Below, one piece after another: positions 14,844-23,563 of a DNA stretch of 54,314 bases. Below the pieces are notes generated by a model, which was not told the origin of the DNA, searched no databases, and saw only the letters and a list, made by a program, of their open reading frames with translations. Within the stretch, counting starts at the first letter, position 1. Every line of letters begins with the position of its first letter. This stretch comes from Oscillospiraceae bacterium (GTDB lineage Bacteria; Bacillota; Clostridia; Saccharofermentanales; Fastidiosipilaceae): contig JAQWFM010000008.1 of assembly GCA_028704415.1 (NCBI GenBank), forward strand, positions 1 to 54,314, read 5' to 3'. The position numbers were made by a program, and so were the translations under genes.

Positions 14844-17483
14844 CTAAGAAGCGGCAGAATCAATGGCAATGATTTCGGTTTCACCCTGGCGGAATACTAC
14901 CGTCCCCAGGCTTTCCAGTTGGCTGCGATCCAGATTGGGATAACGGATAGTCTCCAGTTCTCCTATTACGATATAGGCAACCTGATGCTGCTGAATAAAT
15001 GCTGCCTGATCCGTGGTGTTTTCATAAAAGGCCTGTATGGCTTGCTGCAGCGGATAAATGACCTGCTGGTAGGCTGTGGGCGTTTCTTCTGATGTCCGCC
15101 ATAACCACTCGTGGGTTTCCCAGCCCAGTACATCGGGTAAACCGGTGTAGGCAGATATGCGGTTGAAATGGGTGTAAGACCAGCCCGCAGCTTCGACGAT
15201 TACCGGCTGCCCACTGACATTTTGATTAAACCATTCAATGGCAGCGTAGTCGCCGCTCAGATCGTACTCATATTGGGTATCCTGAATGGTCGCGCTGGTG
15301 TTGGTGGCAGTTTCCATCCAAATGGCGGCATCCAGGCCAAGGTAGTTAGCCTGGGACCAGCCGGGGATCCATTGACCGCTGGCCTCAAACGGATACCAGG
15401 CTGGCGGCAGCAGCAGCAAAATAACCAGCAGCACGGGAATAAAGGCGGCTATAGTCTTGTGCCAGCGGGACTTTGACCTGGCCGCCGTAAGCCGGATGGC
15501 CTGGCGGCGGGAAGAAATGGCATCCCCCGGCCGGCCGGCGGCTGCCAGGGCTTGGTAACGGCTTAGCGCCCGGTCTGTGATCCGGGGCAGTGTATCGCCC
15601 ATAACTAAAGCCAGCAAAATAAACGCCTGGTAGGTAAACTTAAACATGGTATTGGCGCGGGCATAAGCGTTTTCATAAATATCAACGACATAGATGACTT
15701 CAGGGGCCAGAATTAAGCCCACCGCGCAGAGCAAAAACCACAGCGCCAGGCGATCACTGGCCGGCAGACGGCCCTGACCACGGCTCAGATGGCGCAGGCA
15801 GGAACACAGCAGGATACCTCCCAGCAGGAGCTGGGGACCCCAGAGCACCATTAATTGCCAAAAGGGCGTGTGATCTTTAGCCAGGGCTAAGGTCTTGGCA
15901 ATCGGTTCAAAATTCCAGTTAAAGGGTAAGCTGAATAAATGGGCCGCCGTAAAAATCCCCACCAACTGCCGGCCTTTGTCTAAAAGGGGGTCTTTCAGCA
16001 AAAAGGCCAAAAAATAGCTGATGAGATAGGCTCCAAACATCAATAGCAGAGCCAGCAACGGCTGACTGACGGTCAAAAAGGGGATAAAGACCAGCACCAA
16101 TTGAACAATCAGCAGCAAAACTGACTGAAAGCGCAGTTCCTTAAACGGCCTGGACGGTGACATTGCCAGCCGCACAAAGGTCAGGACGACAAAGTAGATG
16201 GCAAAATCCCAAAAATTACCCATCATGAAAACAGCCAGCAGCAGGGCAAAAAAGACGGCGTAAATAAAATCCGTGTCCTTAGCATGCCGCCGAACCCAGT
16301 TTAGCAATAAGGATTTGGTGGGCCGGTGCGGCAGAGCAGGGCGGTGCCTCAGTCCGCCTGCGGCTAATCTTGCCGCGGCAGCCTGATCATCTCTCAGACT
16401 AAAATAACTGATCAGTAAACCTAAAAATAATAAGACAAAAAGAGTATTAATCAGATGCGCATGCAAATCTGCTACTAAAAATGAATAATAGGGGAATTCA
16501 TGAATGGTCTTGTCATTGGTGGCAGGATTATAGCCTATAAAGCGAGTGGCATTTGAAAAGTACCAGTTGCCGGTACTGCCCAGACTGAAACCATGCGCAT
16601 TCAAAAAATCGATCAGGAACCGTCCCGGTGCATTGTCCGCGTAAAAAAACGCCTGACTGTTGCCTGCAATACCCGCCAAGAAAGCCGTCAGAACAGCTTG
16701 ACTATACTGCCTCAGCTTCAGGCGGAAACCGGACAGGCCCGACAACCCTGCCAGTTGGTAGCCCAGCGCGGCACTCAAAGTTAAAAAATAGGCAAAACTG
16801 GAGGCTACCGCCAGATTATAAGTACTGCGCGGAGCCAGTCCGACCAGTTTGCTTAACATGGTATAAAAGAACTGGCCATAATAGTAGTAGTTAATTGACT
16901 GGCCGGCCATCCACATATCTGCCGCAGGCAGGTAGCGACTGCGCCACAGCGACATCATATAGCCGTAGTCCATGAATTTTTCCAGCCCGTCGGCATTGGG
17001 TATTTGCCCCCTGACAAAACTCCAGGTGCCATATGCCAGGATGAACAGGCACAAAAAGAAGAGCAGCGGCCGGTGTCCGTCTGGCATAAACAGATCCTCC
17101 CGCAGCTGTTTGCGCCAGGTTTGCCTGGTCCAGAAAAAGCCGGCCAGCGCTAAAAGTATCAGCCACAGGATGGGCGTAATAAAAGGCAGAAGGTGCAGAT
17201 ATGCTCCCGTCCAGGAGATAAAACTAAGCAACAGGGGTCCCATGGCCAGCGAAAAAGCAAAGGATAACGCGGCATTGTGCCTGAATAAGCGGTGAGTCAG
17301 CGGCCAGACGGCTAAAGCTGGCAGCAGCAGGCCGCCTAACCAGCGCAGCCAGATCAGCTGATCACCTTTAAGAATAAACAACCAGGGCAGTAAAGCTGCT
17401 AACGGCAGGAGCAGCGGCAGAATGCCGGAAATTCCGGGATGACTGCGCTTGGCAGAATGGCGAACAGAAGCTGCCTGCTTCAT
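14844..17483 (-). CDS. DUF2298 'YYY' multi-spanning membrane protein
   Basis: 879 aa, mostly hydrophobic with many membrane segments. The signature QSINYYYYGQFFYT near residue 200 marks the DUF2298 (Chlor_Arch_YYY) family, thought to be related to GT-C membrane glycosyltransferases. A second loop reads NATRFIGY..NDKTIHEFPYYSFLVADLHAH. The C-terminal soluble part (from about residue 740) contains DYAAIEWFNQNVSGQPVIVEAA and GWETHEWLWR, typical of that family. The function and any lipid-linked sugar substrate are unknown. Start: ATG at 17483, with AGGT/GGAGGT 7 bases upstream; a TTG at 17513 is not supported by a ribosome site. It is a lone gene, divergent from alaS. Confidence 0.82.
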   Translation of the reverse strand: MKQAASVRHSAKRSHPGISGILPLLLPLAALLPWLFILKGDQLIWLRWLGGLLLPALAVWPLTHRLFRHNAALSFAFSLAMGPLLLSFISWTGAYLHLLPFITPILWLILLALAGFFWTRQTWRKQLREDLFMPDGHRPLLFFLCLFILAYGTWSFVRGQIPNADGLEKFMDYGYMMSLWRSRYLPAADMWMAGQSINYYYYGQFFYTMLSKLVGLAPRSTYNLAVASSFAYFLTLSAALGYQLAGLSGLSGFRLKLRQYSQAVLTAFLAGIAGNSQAFFYADNAPGRFLIDFLNAHGFSLGSTGNWYFSNATRFIGYNPATNDKTIHEFPYYSFLVADLHAHLINTLFVLLFLGLLISYFSLRDDQAAAARLAAGGLRHRPALPHRPTKSLLLNWVRRHAKDTDFIYAVFFALLLAVFMMGNFWDFAIYFVVLTFVRLAMSPSRPFKELRFQSVLLLIVQLVLVFIPFLTVSQPLLALLLMFGAYLISYFLAFLLKDPLLDKGRQLVGIFTAAHLFSLPFNWNFEPIAKTLALAKDHTPFWQLMVLWGPQLLLGGILLCSCLRHLSRGQGRLPASDRLALWFLLCAVGLILAPEVIYVVDIYENAYARANTMFKFTYQAFILLALVMGDTLPRITDRALSRYQALAAAGRPGDAISSRRQAIRLTAARSKSRWHKTIAAFIPVLLVILLLLPPAWYPFEASGQWIPGWSQANYLGLDAAIWMETATNTSATIQDTQYEYDLSGDYAAIEWFNQNVSGQPVIVEAAGWSYTHFNRISAYTGLPDVLGWETHEWLWRTSEETPTAYQQVIYPLQQAIQAFYENTTDQAAFIQQHQVAYIVIGELETIRYPNLDRSQLESLGTVVFRQGETEIIAIDSAAS

Positions 17484-17559
17484 ATTGAATACCTCCGCAC
17501 AGAAACCGCTCAAACGCCGATTGGCTTGCGGCCACTATATCTCAAGTAGTTTAGCATGA

Positions 17560-17588
17560 TTGAGCAAATTATGAAATTGCGCTAAAAT
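17560..17588 (+). promoter_or_regulatory. Promoter of alaS
   Basis: TTGAGC (17560-17565) and TAAAAT (17583-17588) with a 17-base spacer. On the opposite strand a TATAGT (17534-17539) may serve the divergent DUF2298 gene, with a weak -35. Confidence 0.65.
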
Positions 17589-17623
17589 AGCGCCTGCAAG
17601 CTTATGAGAAGCCGGAGTGGGAT

Positions 17624-17668
17624 GCTGCCGCATTGTGTCAGGCACCAGCGTTAAATTCCCCCGGCAGC
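17624..17668 (+). other. alaS leader stem
   Basis: GCTGCCG (17624-17630) can pair with CGGCAGC (17662-17668), immediately before the GGAAGG ribosome site. There is no T-box. A simple leader stem or autoregulatory site is possible; the pairing may also be chance. Confidence 0.3.
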
Positions 17669-17687
17669 AGGGAAGGAATTACTTTTT

Positions 17688-20351
17688 ATGGAATCTATGG
17701 GATTGAATGAAATCCGGGAGAAATACCTGAGCTTTTTTGAGTCAAAAGGACATTTGCGTCTGCCTAGTTTTTCGCTGGTGCCTCACAATGATCCGTCCGT
17801 GCTGTTGATCAATGCTGGTATGACGCCGCTCAAACCCTACTTTACAGGTGCACAGACGCCCCCCCGGACGCGGGTGACTACCTGCCAGAAATGTATCCGA
17901 ACCCCGGATATTGAGCGGGTAGGTCATACCGCGCGGCATGGTACCTATTTTGAAATGCTGGGTAACTTCAGTTTTGGGGATTACTTTAAAAAGGAAGTGA
18001 TTCCCTGGGCCTGGGAACTGGTGACTGAGGGCTTCAAAATGGATCCGGAGCGGATTCATGTGACGGTCTATCTGGATGATGATGAAGCCTATGATTTGTG
18101 GCATCATACCGTTGGCCTGCCGGAGACTCATATCACCCGCCTGGGGAAAGAGGATAATTTCTGGGAACATGGCACCGGTCCCTGCGGTCCGTGTTCGGAA
18201 ATCTTTTACGACCGCGGGGTTGAACATGGCTGCGGCAAAGCGGATTGCGGCGTAACCTGCGACTGTGATCGCTTCATTGAATTCTGGAACCTGGTCTTCA
18301 GTCAGTTTGACCGGCAAGCTGATGGCACCTATTTACCGCTAAAACAAAAAAATATTGATACCGGTGCCGGCCTGGAAAGACTGGCCTGCATCATGCAGGA
18401 TGTGGATAACCTGTTTGAAACGGATACTGTGCGCGCGGTGCTGGACAAGGTTTGTGCGATTGCCGGGGTTAAATATGATCAGGATCACCAGACTGATGTG
18501 GCCATCCGGGTCATAACCGACCATATTCGCAGTACCACGATGATGATATCAGACGGTATCCTGCCGTCTAATGAAGGCCGGGGTTACGTATTGCGCCGGC
18601 TCCTGCGCCGGGCAGCCCGCTATGGCCGTCTTTTAGGGGTAGACCGCCCCTTCTTAAATGAGCTGACGCCCATTGTAATCAGGGAGTCGGAGACAGCTTA
18701 CCCTGAGCTGGCGGAGCGCAGGGATTACATTATGCAGGTGATCGCGCGGGAAGAAGAACGCTTTGCCCGCACCATCAGGCAAGGCAGCGTGATCCTGGAT
18801 GATAAAATTCAGCAGGCCCAGGCACGCGGCCAGCGGGAGCTGGAAGGAAAAGAGGTCTTTTTGCTGCATGATACCTATGGCTTCCCCTTTGATCTGACCC
18901 GGGAAATTGCGGCTGAGGCCGGCCTTACAGTAGATAAGGCTGGTTTTGACGAGCAGATGAAAAATCAGCGGGAGCAAGCCCGGGCCGCCTTGAAAGCGCG
19001 GGGCGGTTCGGCGTGGAGTGACCAGGGACTGCCGGCCGAAACCAACAACCTGCAGGCTACGGTGTTTGACGGCTATGATTGCCTTGAAGAGCCGGCTAAG
19101 CTGCTGATGATCCTGCAAAAAGATGACGATACGGAGCAATATCAAGTCGTGCCATCGGCGGTGGAAGGCAGTGAGGTCCTGCTGATATTTGATCGTACGC
19201 CTTTTTACGCTGAGAGCGGCGGTCAGATTGGGGACCGTGGTCTGGCGGCGGCAGCGGCCTGTCAGGTCGATATTCAGGATACGCGGAAAACTGCGGAAGG
19301 GCTGTACCTGCACGCGGCTGTCGTGCGTCAGGGACTGCTGCTGACTAATCAGGATCTCAAGCTGAAAGTGGATGCGCCTTCCCGCTGGGATACCGCCCGA
19401 AACCACAGTTGTACCCACCTGCTGCATAAAGCGCTGCGTACGGTGTTAGGCAGCCATGTGACTCAGGCTGGATCTGAAGTTAATCCGCAGCATCTGCGGT
19501 TTGACTTTGCCCATTTCCAGCCGCTGACGGCAGATGAACTGAGGCAGGTGGAGACGCTGGTCAATGAGGCTATCCTGGCTGATTATCCGGTTACCACTCA
19601 AATTATGTCGCTGGAGGAGGCTAAAGCCAGCGGCGCGATGGCGCTCTTTAATGAAAAATATAAGGACAAGGTCAGGGTGGTTTCAATGGGGGATTACAGC
19701 CGCGAGCTCTGCGGCGGAACGCACCTGACACATACCTCTCAGGCCGGCAGCTTTTATATTATTTCGGAGTCTTCAGTTGCCTCAGGCGTCCGGCGGATTG
19801 AAGCGGTGACCGGACATGAGGCCTTGCGGCTGACCCGAGGCTTACAGGATACCGTACAGGATCTGGCGGCTGAGCTTAAAACCACCCCGGCTGATCTTAA
19901 AGCCAGGGTGCAGAATAATCTGAATGAGATCCGGCGGCTGAACCGGGAACTGCAGACTTTAGCCAACCGCCTGGCGGGGCAAAAAGCGGAAAAGCTGCAA
20001 GACGCGGCCAAAGATATAGACGGGGTTCATCTGCTGACAGCTGAGGTTGAAGTGGCTTCGGCTGACGCTTTGCGGGATATGGCTGCGATGCTGCGCGACA
20101 GTCTGGCACCGGCCGTTGTATTATTGGCTGCCGTCCTGGATGGGCGCGTGCAATTGGTGGCCATGGCTTCCGCCGAAGCTGTCAAAGCCGGCATTCACTG
20201 CGGCAAACTGATAAAGACAGCAGCTCAGGCGGCGGGCGGCAATGGTGGCGGACGCCCGGATATGGCTCAGGCCGGCGGCAAAGATATCGCTAAAGTGTCT
20301 GATGCTATGGCTGCAGCCGAAGTTGAAGCGTTACTGCAATTGAAACGCTGA
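17688..20351 (+). CDS. alaS: Alanyl-tRNA synthetase
   Basis: 887 aa, normal family length. Charges tRNA-Ala and edits Ser/Gly mischarging. The class II core starts NEIREKYLSFFESKGHLRLPSFSLVP and includes GTYFEMLGNFSFGDYFK and EIFYDRG. The editing domain has H573-x3-H577 (HSCTH) and C675-x3-H679 (CGGTH). A C-terminal coiled region (about 730-770) and the DHHA1-like end GGNGGGRPDMAQAGG complete the protein. ATG 17688 is preceded by GGAAGG; an in-frame ATG at 17697 is a less likely start. The HIT gene follows after 13 bases. Confidence 0.96.
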   Translation: MESMGLNEIREKYLSFFESKGHLRLPSFSLVPHNDPSVLLINAGMTPLKPYFTGAQTPPRTRVTTCQKCIRTPDIERVGHTARHGTYFEMLGNFSFGDYFKKEVIPWAWELVTEGFKMDPERIHVTVYLDDDEAYDLWHHTVGLPETHITRLGKEDNFWEHGTGPCGPCSEIFYDRGVEHGCGKADCGVTCDCDRFIEFWNLVFSQFDRQADGTYLPLKQKNIDTGAGLERLACIMQDVDNLFETDTVRAVLDKVCAIAGVKYDQDHQTDVAIRVITDHIRSTTMMISDGILPSNEGRGYVLRRLLRRAARYGRLLGVDRPFLNELTPIVIRESETAYPELAERRDYIMQVIAREEERFARTIRQGSVILDDKIQQAQARGQRELEGKEVFLLHDTYGFPFDLTREIAAEAGLTVDKAGFDEQMKNQREQARAALKARGGSAWSDQGLPAETNNLQATVFDGYDCLEEPAKLLMILQKDDDTEQYQVVPSAVEGSEVLLIFDRTPFYAESGGQIGDRGLAAAAACQVDIQDTRKTAEGLYLHAAVVRQGLLLTNQDLKLKVDAPSRWDTARNHSCTHLLHKALRTVLGSHVTQAGSEVNPQHLRFDFAHFQPLTADELRQVETLVNEAILADYPVTTQIMSLEEAKASGAMALFNEKYKDKVRVVSMGDYSRELCGGTHLTHTSQAGSFYIISESSVASGVRRIEAVTGHEALRLTRGLQDTVQDLAAELKTTPADLKARVQNNLNEIRRLNRELQTLANRLAGQKAEKLQDAAKDIDGVHLLTAEVEVASADALRDMAAMLRDSLAPAVVLLAAVLDGRVQLVAMASAEAVKAGIHCGKLIKTAAQAAGGNGGGRPDMAQAGGKDIAKVSDAMAAAEVEALLQLKR

Positions 20352-20364
20352 GGGGGTTTGAGTT

Positions 20365-20748
20365 ATGCAGGATTGTATTTTTTGTCGCATCGCGGAGGGA
20401 CAGGTACCTTCGCAGAAAATTCTGGAAAATGAACGAGTCGTTGCTTTCAAGGATCTGAATCCGCTGGCTCCGGTCCATATTCTGGTTGTCCCGCGACACC
20501 ATTACGCTGATGCGCTGGAACTGGCGGCGGCAGCCGGCGGCCCGGATCCGGTAGCAGCGGCAGATGCCAGGAAGGATCTGGTAGCCTTACTGGAGGCAGT
20601 CAGAATTTTAGCGGATGAGTACGGTCTGAATCAGCCTGACCGGGGCTTTAGGCTGATCAATAATTGCGGACCTCAGGCAGGCCAGAGCGTACAACACCTG
20701 CATATTCACCTGCTGGGCGGACGTCAGCTGCCGGATAAACTGGTCTGA
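20365..20748 (+). CDS. hinT: HIT-family nucleotide hydrolase (HinT-like)
   Basis: 127 aa, normal HinT size. Purine nucleoside phosphoramidase-type protein. It shows the N-terminal CIFCRIAEGQVPSQKI with the CxxC pair, PLAPVHILVVPRHHY, and the histidine triad in VQHLHIHLLGGRQL near the C-terminus. A small Ala/Gly-rich insertion (LAAAAGGPDPVAAAD) sits in the middle loop. It is likely co-transcribed with alaS. HinT proteins can hydrolyse aminoacyl-adenylates, which would suit the neighbour, but that link is inference. Confidence 0.92.
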   Translation: MQDCIFCRIAEGQVPSQKILENERVVAFKDLNPLAPVHILVVPRHHYADALELAAAAGGPDPVAAADARKDLVALLEAVRILADEYGLNQPDRGFRLINNCGPQAGQSVQHLHIHLLGGRQLPDKLV

Positions 20749-20785
20749 AAGGTGTTTGGCCCCACGCACAGTTTGCTGCCGCGGT

Positions 20786-20806
20786 CTGCTTCAGGCCTGA
20801 GAGCAG
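20786..20806 (+). terminator. Weak hairpin after hinT
   Basis: CTGCTTCAG pairs with CTGAGAGCAG (20786-20806) with one bulged G. No T-run follows. It is a possible 3' end of the alaS-hinT transcript. Confidence 0.3.
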
Positions 20807-20852
20807 CGCAGAGTCATTGGCAAATTGGGCTGGCTTCAAGCCGTCGGGCTTC

Positions 20853-20882
20853 TTGACGGTTGTCCCTGAATGCGGTTATAAT
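20853..20882 (+). promoter_or_regulatory. Strong promoter of rpsU
   Basis: TTGACG (20853-20858), 18-base spacer, TATAAT (20877-20882). It is among the closest matches to consensus in the window, as expected for a ribosomal protein gene. Confidence 0.8.
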
Positions 20883-20940
20883 ATTGTAGATTATGCAAAA
20901 CAAAGCTGCTTTTTGTTTTGTCGCCGAGAGGAGGGAGAAA

Positions 20941-21114
20941 ATGTCAGAAGTACGTGTAAAAGAGAATGAATCCCTTGACAGTGCACTGCGCCGTTTTAAG
21001 CGTTCTTGTGCAAGGTCCGGCGTTCTTGCAGAAGTGCGTAAGCGCGAGCACTATGAAAAGCCCAGTGTCAGAAGGAAGAAGAAATCTGAAGCGGCCCGCA
21101 AGCGCAAGCACTGA
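20941..21114 (+). CDS. rpsU: 30S ribosomal protein S21
   Basis: 57 aa. Small basic ribosomal protein of the 30S platform. It shows [20 protein letters not shown], then [21 protein letters not shown] and a Lys/Arg tail. ATG 20941 follows GAGGAGGGAG; the longer frame from 20893 has no site and adds non-family sequence. It has its own promoter and a strong terminator downstream. Confidence 0.95.
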   Translation: MSEVRVKENESLDSALRRFKRSCARSGVLAEVRKREHYEKPSVRRKKKSEAARKRKH

Positions 21115-21181
21115 TGTTCTTGTTTGGCCGGGTTTCAGTGTCACACTAAGCTTTGGCCGGCTTAACTCAGCTTAATCACAA

Positions 21182-21219
21182 CAGCCCGGTACCAATTGGT
21201 ACCGGGCTGCTTATTTATC
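21182..21219 (+). terminator. Perfect 28-base palindrome terminator after rpsU
   Basis: CAGCCCGGTACCAA at 21182-21195 is followed directly by its exact complement TTGGTACCGGGCTG (21196-21209), then CTTATTTAT. It ends rpsU transcription before recJ. Confidence 0.8.
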
Positions 21220-21264
21220 CGGCAACCAGTAAGCAGCGAACTAAGAAAAAAGGAGATCCGGCAC

Positions 21265-23514
21265 ATGTTTCGCAAAGTTAAGACTCAGTTTTCACTGCGC
21301 AGCCCGGCCAGCGTTGGGGCGGATACGGCGCCAGCCCCTGACCTGGCCCGTCGGGTATTGCTGGCGCGTGGTTGCAGTGGCCCAGAAGCAGAGGCGTGGC
21401 TTGAGCCGCCTGCACCTGAACTGGCGGACCCCTTTACACTGAAAGGTATGCGCGAAGCCGTCGCCTGTCTGCTGCCGCTGGTGCAGACCGGGAAACCGAT
21501 TTTGATTCACGGCGATTATGATACCGATGGCGTGACTGCCGCTGCGCTGCTGCAGCTTTTTTTTACCAGCCTTAAGCTGCCGGTGGAGGTTTGCATCCCT
21601 AACCGGCTGACGGATGGTTACGGGTTGAGTGCGGCAGGTGTAAGCCTGGCGGTCCGCCAGGGTGTCAGCGCAGTGGTCACCTGTGACTGCGGCAGTTCTT
21701 CCCCCGAGGCCTGTGAACAGCTCCAAGCAGCCGGCATCGCCGTGGTTATTACCGATCATCACACCTGTCCGCCGGTCCTGCCAACCGCAGCCGCGCTGGT
21801 CAACCCGCATCAGCCAGGTGAAACTGCGACCTTTACTGCTTATTCAGGAGCGGGTGTCGCTCTGAAATTATGCCAGGCGCTCAGTCTGGCGCTGGACCAG
21901 CCAGATTCCTATAAGGCTTTTATGGATTTAGCTGCGATTGGTACCGTAGGCGATGTGATGCCGTTGCGGGGTGAAAATCGTCAAATTGTACGCCTGGGCC
22001 TGGCGCTGCTGCGGCAAAACCCCAGACCGGGACTGGCCCAGCTATTGCAACTCATCCGTGTCCCTGCGGAAAAAGTTGATGCCTGGACAATCGGGCATCA
22101 GCTAAGTCCGCGGATAAACGCCGCCGGCCGGTTAGGAGACAGTCAAACGGCTTGTCAGCTGCTGACGACCGCAGACGAGCAGGAAGCTGCCAGCCTGGCC
22201 CGGCACCTGGAAGAACAGAATCATCAGCGGCAGGAGCTGGTTACTCAGGCTGGCGCGGAGGCCAGACAGCAGCTGGCCCTGCAACCGGATCAAATCAGTC
22301 ATGCCTGTTTGGTCTTGGCGCACGACACCTGGCCGGTTGGGATTCTGGGTATTGTGGCCTCAAGACTTAGTGAAGATTATGCCTGCCCCTGTGTCGTGCT
22401 GGGGCCAGAGCCGGCTGAGGAGCCTGAGGAAGGCGGCACAGTTGCAGCCGCTGGCGGAAGAAAGCTGCTGCGCGGGTCGGCGCGGTCCTACGGCAAGATT
22501 GACTTGCTGGCGCTGCTTGAAAGCGCCCGGGACCTGACGGTTCATTTGGGGGGACACCCGCAGGCAGCAGGACTAACCCTGGAGCAAGACCGGCTGCCGG
22601 ATTTCCGCGCCCGGCTGGCGGCAGCGGCCGATCAACTCCCGCTGACACAGTTTGCGGCAGGGGACCGCCAACTGGCGGACTGCATGCTTTGGCCCTCAGA
22701 CCTGACCCTGGAACAAGCAAATCGGCTAGACGCGCTGGGTCCCTTTGGCCAGGACAATCCGGAACCATTGTTTTTGCTGCAGGCCGTCACCCTCAGGCAG
22801 CCCAGGCTTATGGGCAGCAGGCAGGAACATCTGAAAGCTGTGCCGGAGTGGTCCGGTCAGCTTTGGCCCCAGACAGCGGTGCTCTTTTTTGGCCTGCAAC
22901 CTGCTGATATGCCCCTGCAGCAAGACGGCTGCCGCGTGGATATACTGGCTGCGCTAAAGATCAATGAATTTCGCGGTCAAAAAGAACTGCAATTGTTAGT
23001 TTCAGCCTATAGACTCTTAAGTGATGCTGCGTCAGTTGCTGCTGCAGCGGCATCAGATCAGCCGGCTACCCCCCGGCCGCTGCCGCTGGACGGACCGGAG
23101 ACAGATCGGTTAGCCCTGATCAGCCAGCTGCTGACGCTGACCCCTGCCTGGGGAGCGGCAGAAATTGGCGCTGTTCTGGGTTTGGATTATGCGGAGTTAC
23201 TCCCGGATAAGCAATTGCTGGCAGATAGCTGGCGTTGCCTGCAGCAACTTTTGCAAAATGGACCGCGCAGATTGTCACTGGATGAATTGTCGGACAGCCT
23301 GACCAGGCTATATAATAGCAAGCATAACGCTTATCAATTGGCCTGCTGCCTGAAAATCTTTGCGCAGGCCGGGCTGCTGGCCTTGCGGCGGCTGCCTGCG
23401 GAAGAACTGGTTTTAGCTATAAAGCCAGTCAGAACTAAAGTCGATTTATACGCAACGCAAATCTATCAGGATCTGCGGGGTAAAAAGACGCCTGACAAAC
23501 CGAGTGGCGGCTGA
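21265..23514 (+). CDS. recJ: Single-stranded-DNA exonuclease RecJ
   Basis: 749 aa. 5'-3' ssDNA exonuclease of recombination and repair. The DHH phosphoesterase motifs are visible: HGDYDTDGVTAAALL, VTCDCGSSSPEA, VVITDHHTCPP, and the DHHA1 motif GGHPQAAGLTLE at residues about 425-440. An OB-like domain and a C-terminal helical region of about 170 residues follow, as in Bacillota RecJ. An Ala-rich insertion (SVAAAAASDQPATPRP) joins the last two. The motif usually written DNG reads DCG here. Start: ATG 21265, after AAAAAAGGAG; the longer frame starts in the terminator. rel follows 49 bases after the stop. Confidence 0.93.
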   Translation: MFRKVKTQFSLRSPASVGADTAPAPDLARRVLLARGCSGPEAEAWLEPPAPELADPFTLKGMREAVACLLPLVQTGKPILIHGDYDTDGVTAAALLQLFFTSLKLPVEVCIPNRLTDGYGLSAAGVSLAVRQGVSAVVTCDCGSSSPEACEQLQAAGIAVVITDHHTCPPVLPTAAALVNPHQPGETATFTAYSGAGVALKLCQALSLALDQPDSYKAFMDLAAIGTVGDVMPLRGENRQIVRLGLALLRQNPRPGLAQLLQLIRVPAEKVDAWTIGHQLSPRINAAGRLGDSQTACQLLTTADEQEAASLARHLEEQNHQRQELVTQAGAEARQQLALQPDQISHACLVLAHDTWPVGILGIVASRLSEDYACPCVVLGPEPAEEPEEGGTVAAAGGRKLLRGSARSYGKIDLLALLESARDLTVHLGGHPQAAGLTLEQDRLPDFRARLAAAADQLPLTQFAAGDRQLADCMLWPSDLTLEQANRLDALGPFGQDNPEPLFLLQAVTLRQPRLMGSRQEHLKAVPEWSGQLWPQTAVLFFGLQPADMPLQQDGCRVDILAALKINEFRGQKELQLLVSAYRLLSDAASVAAAAASDQPATPRPLPLDGPETDRLALISQLLTLTPAWGAAEIGAVLGLDYAELLPDKQLLADSWRCLQQLLQNGPRRLSLDELSDSLTRLYNSKHNAYQLACCLKIFAQAGLLALRRLPAEELVLAIKPVRTKVDLYATQIYQDLRGKKTPDKPSGG

Positions 23515-23563
23515 CTATTCAGAAGAAAGCCAGCCGGGATCGGTCTGGCGGTGGAGGGGTATC

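Noticed and set aside
17514-17687. T-box riboswitch before alaS
   Set aside because: The leader is too short and I see no GGGTGG-type antiterminator sequence or terminator.
18654-19427. 257-codon open frame opposite alaS
   Set aside because: Antisense to a conserved synthetase, with no ribosome site and no family features.
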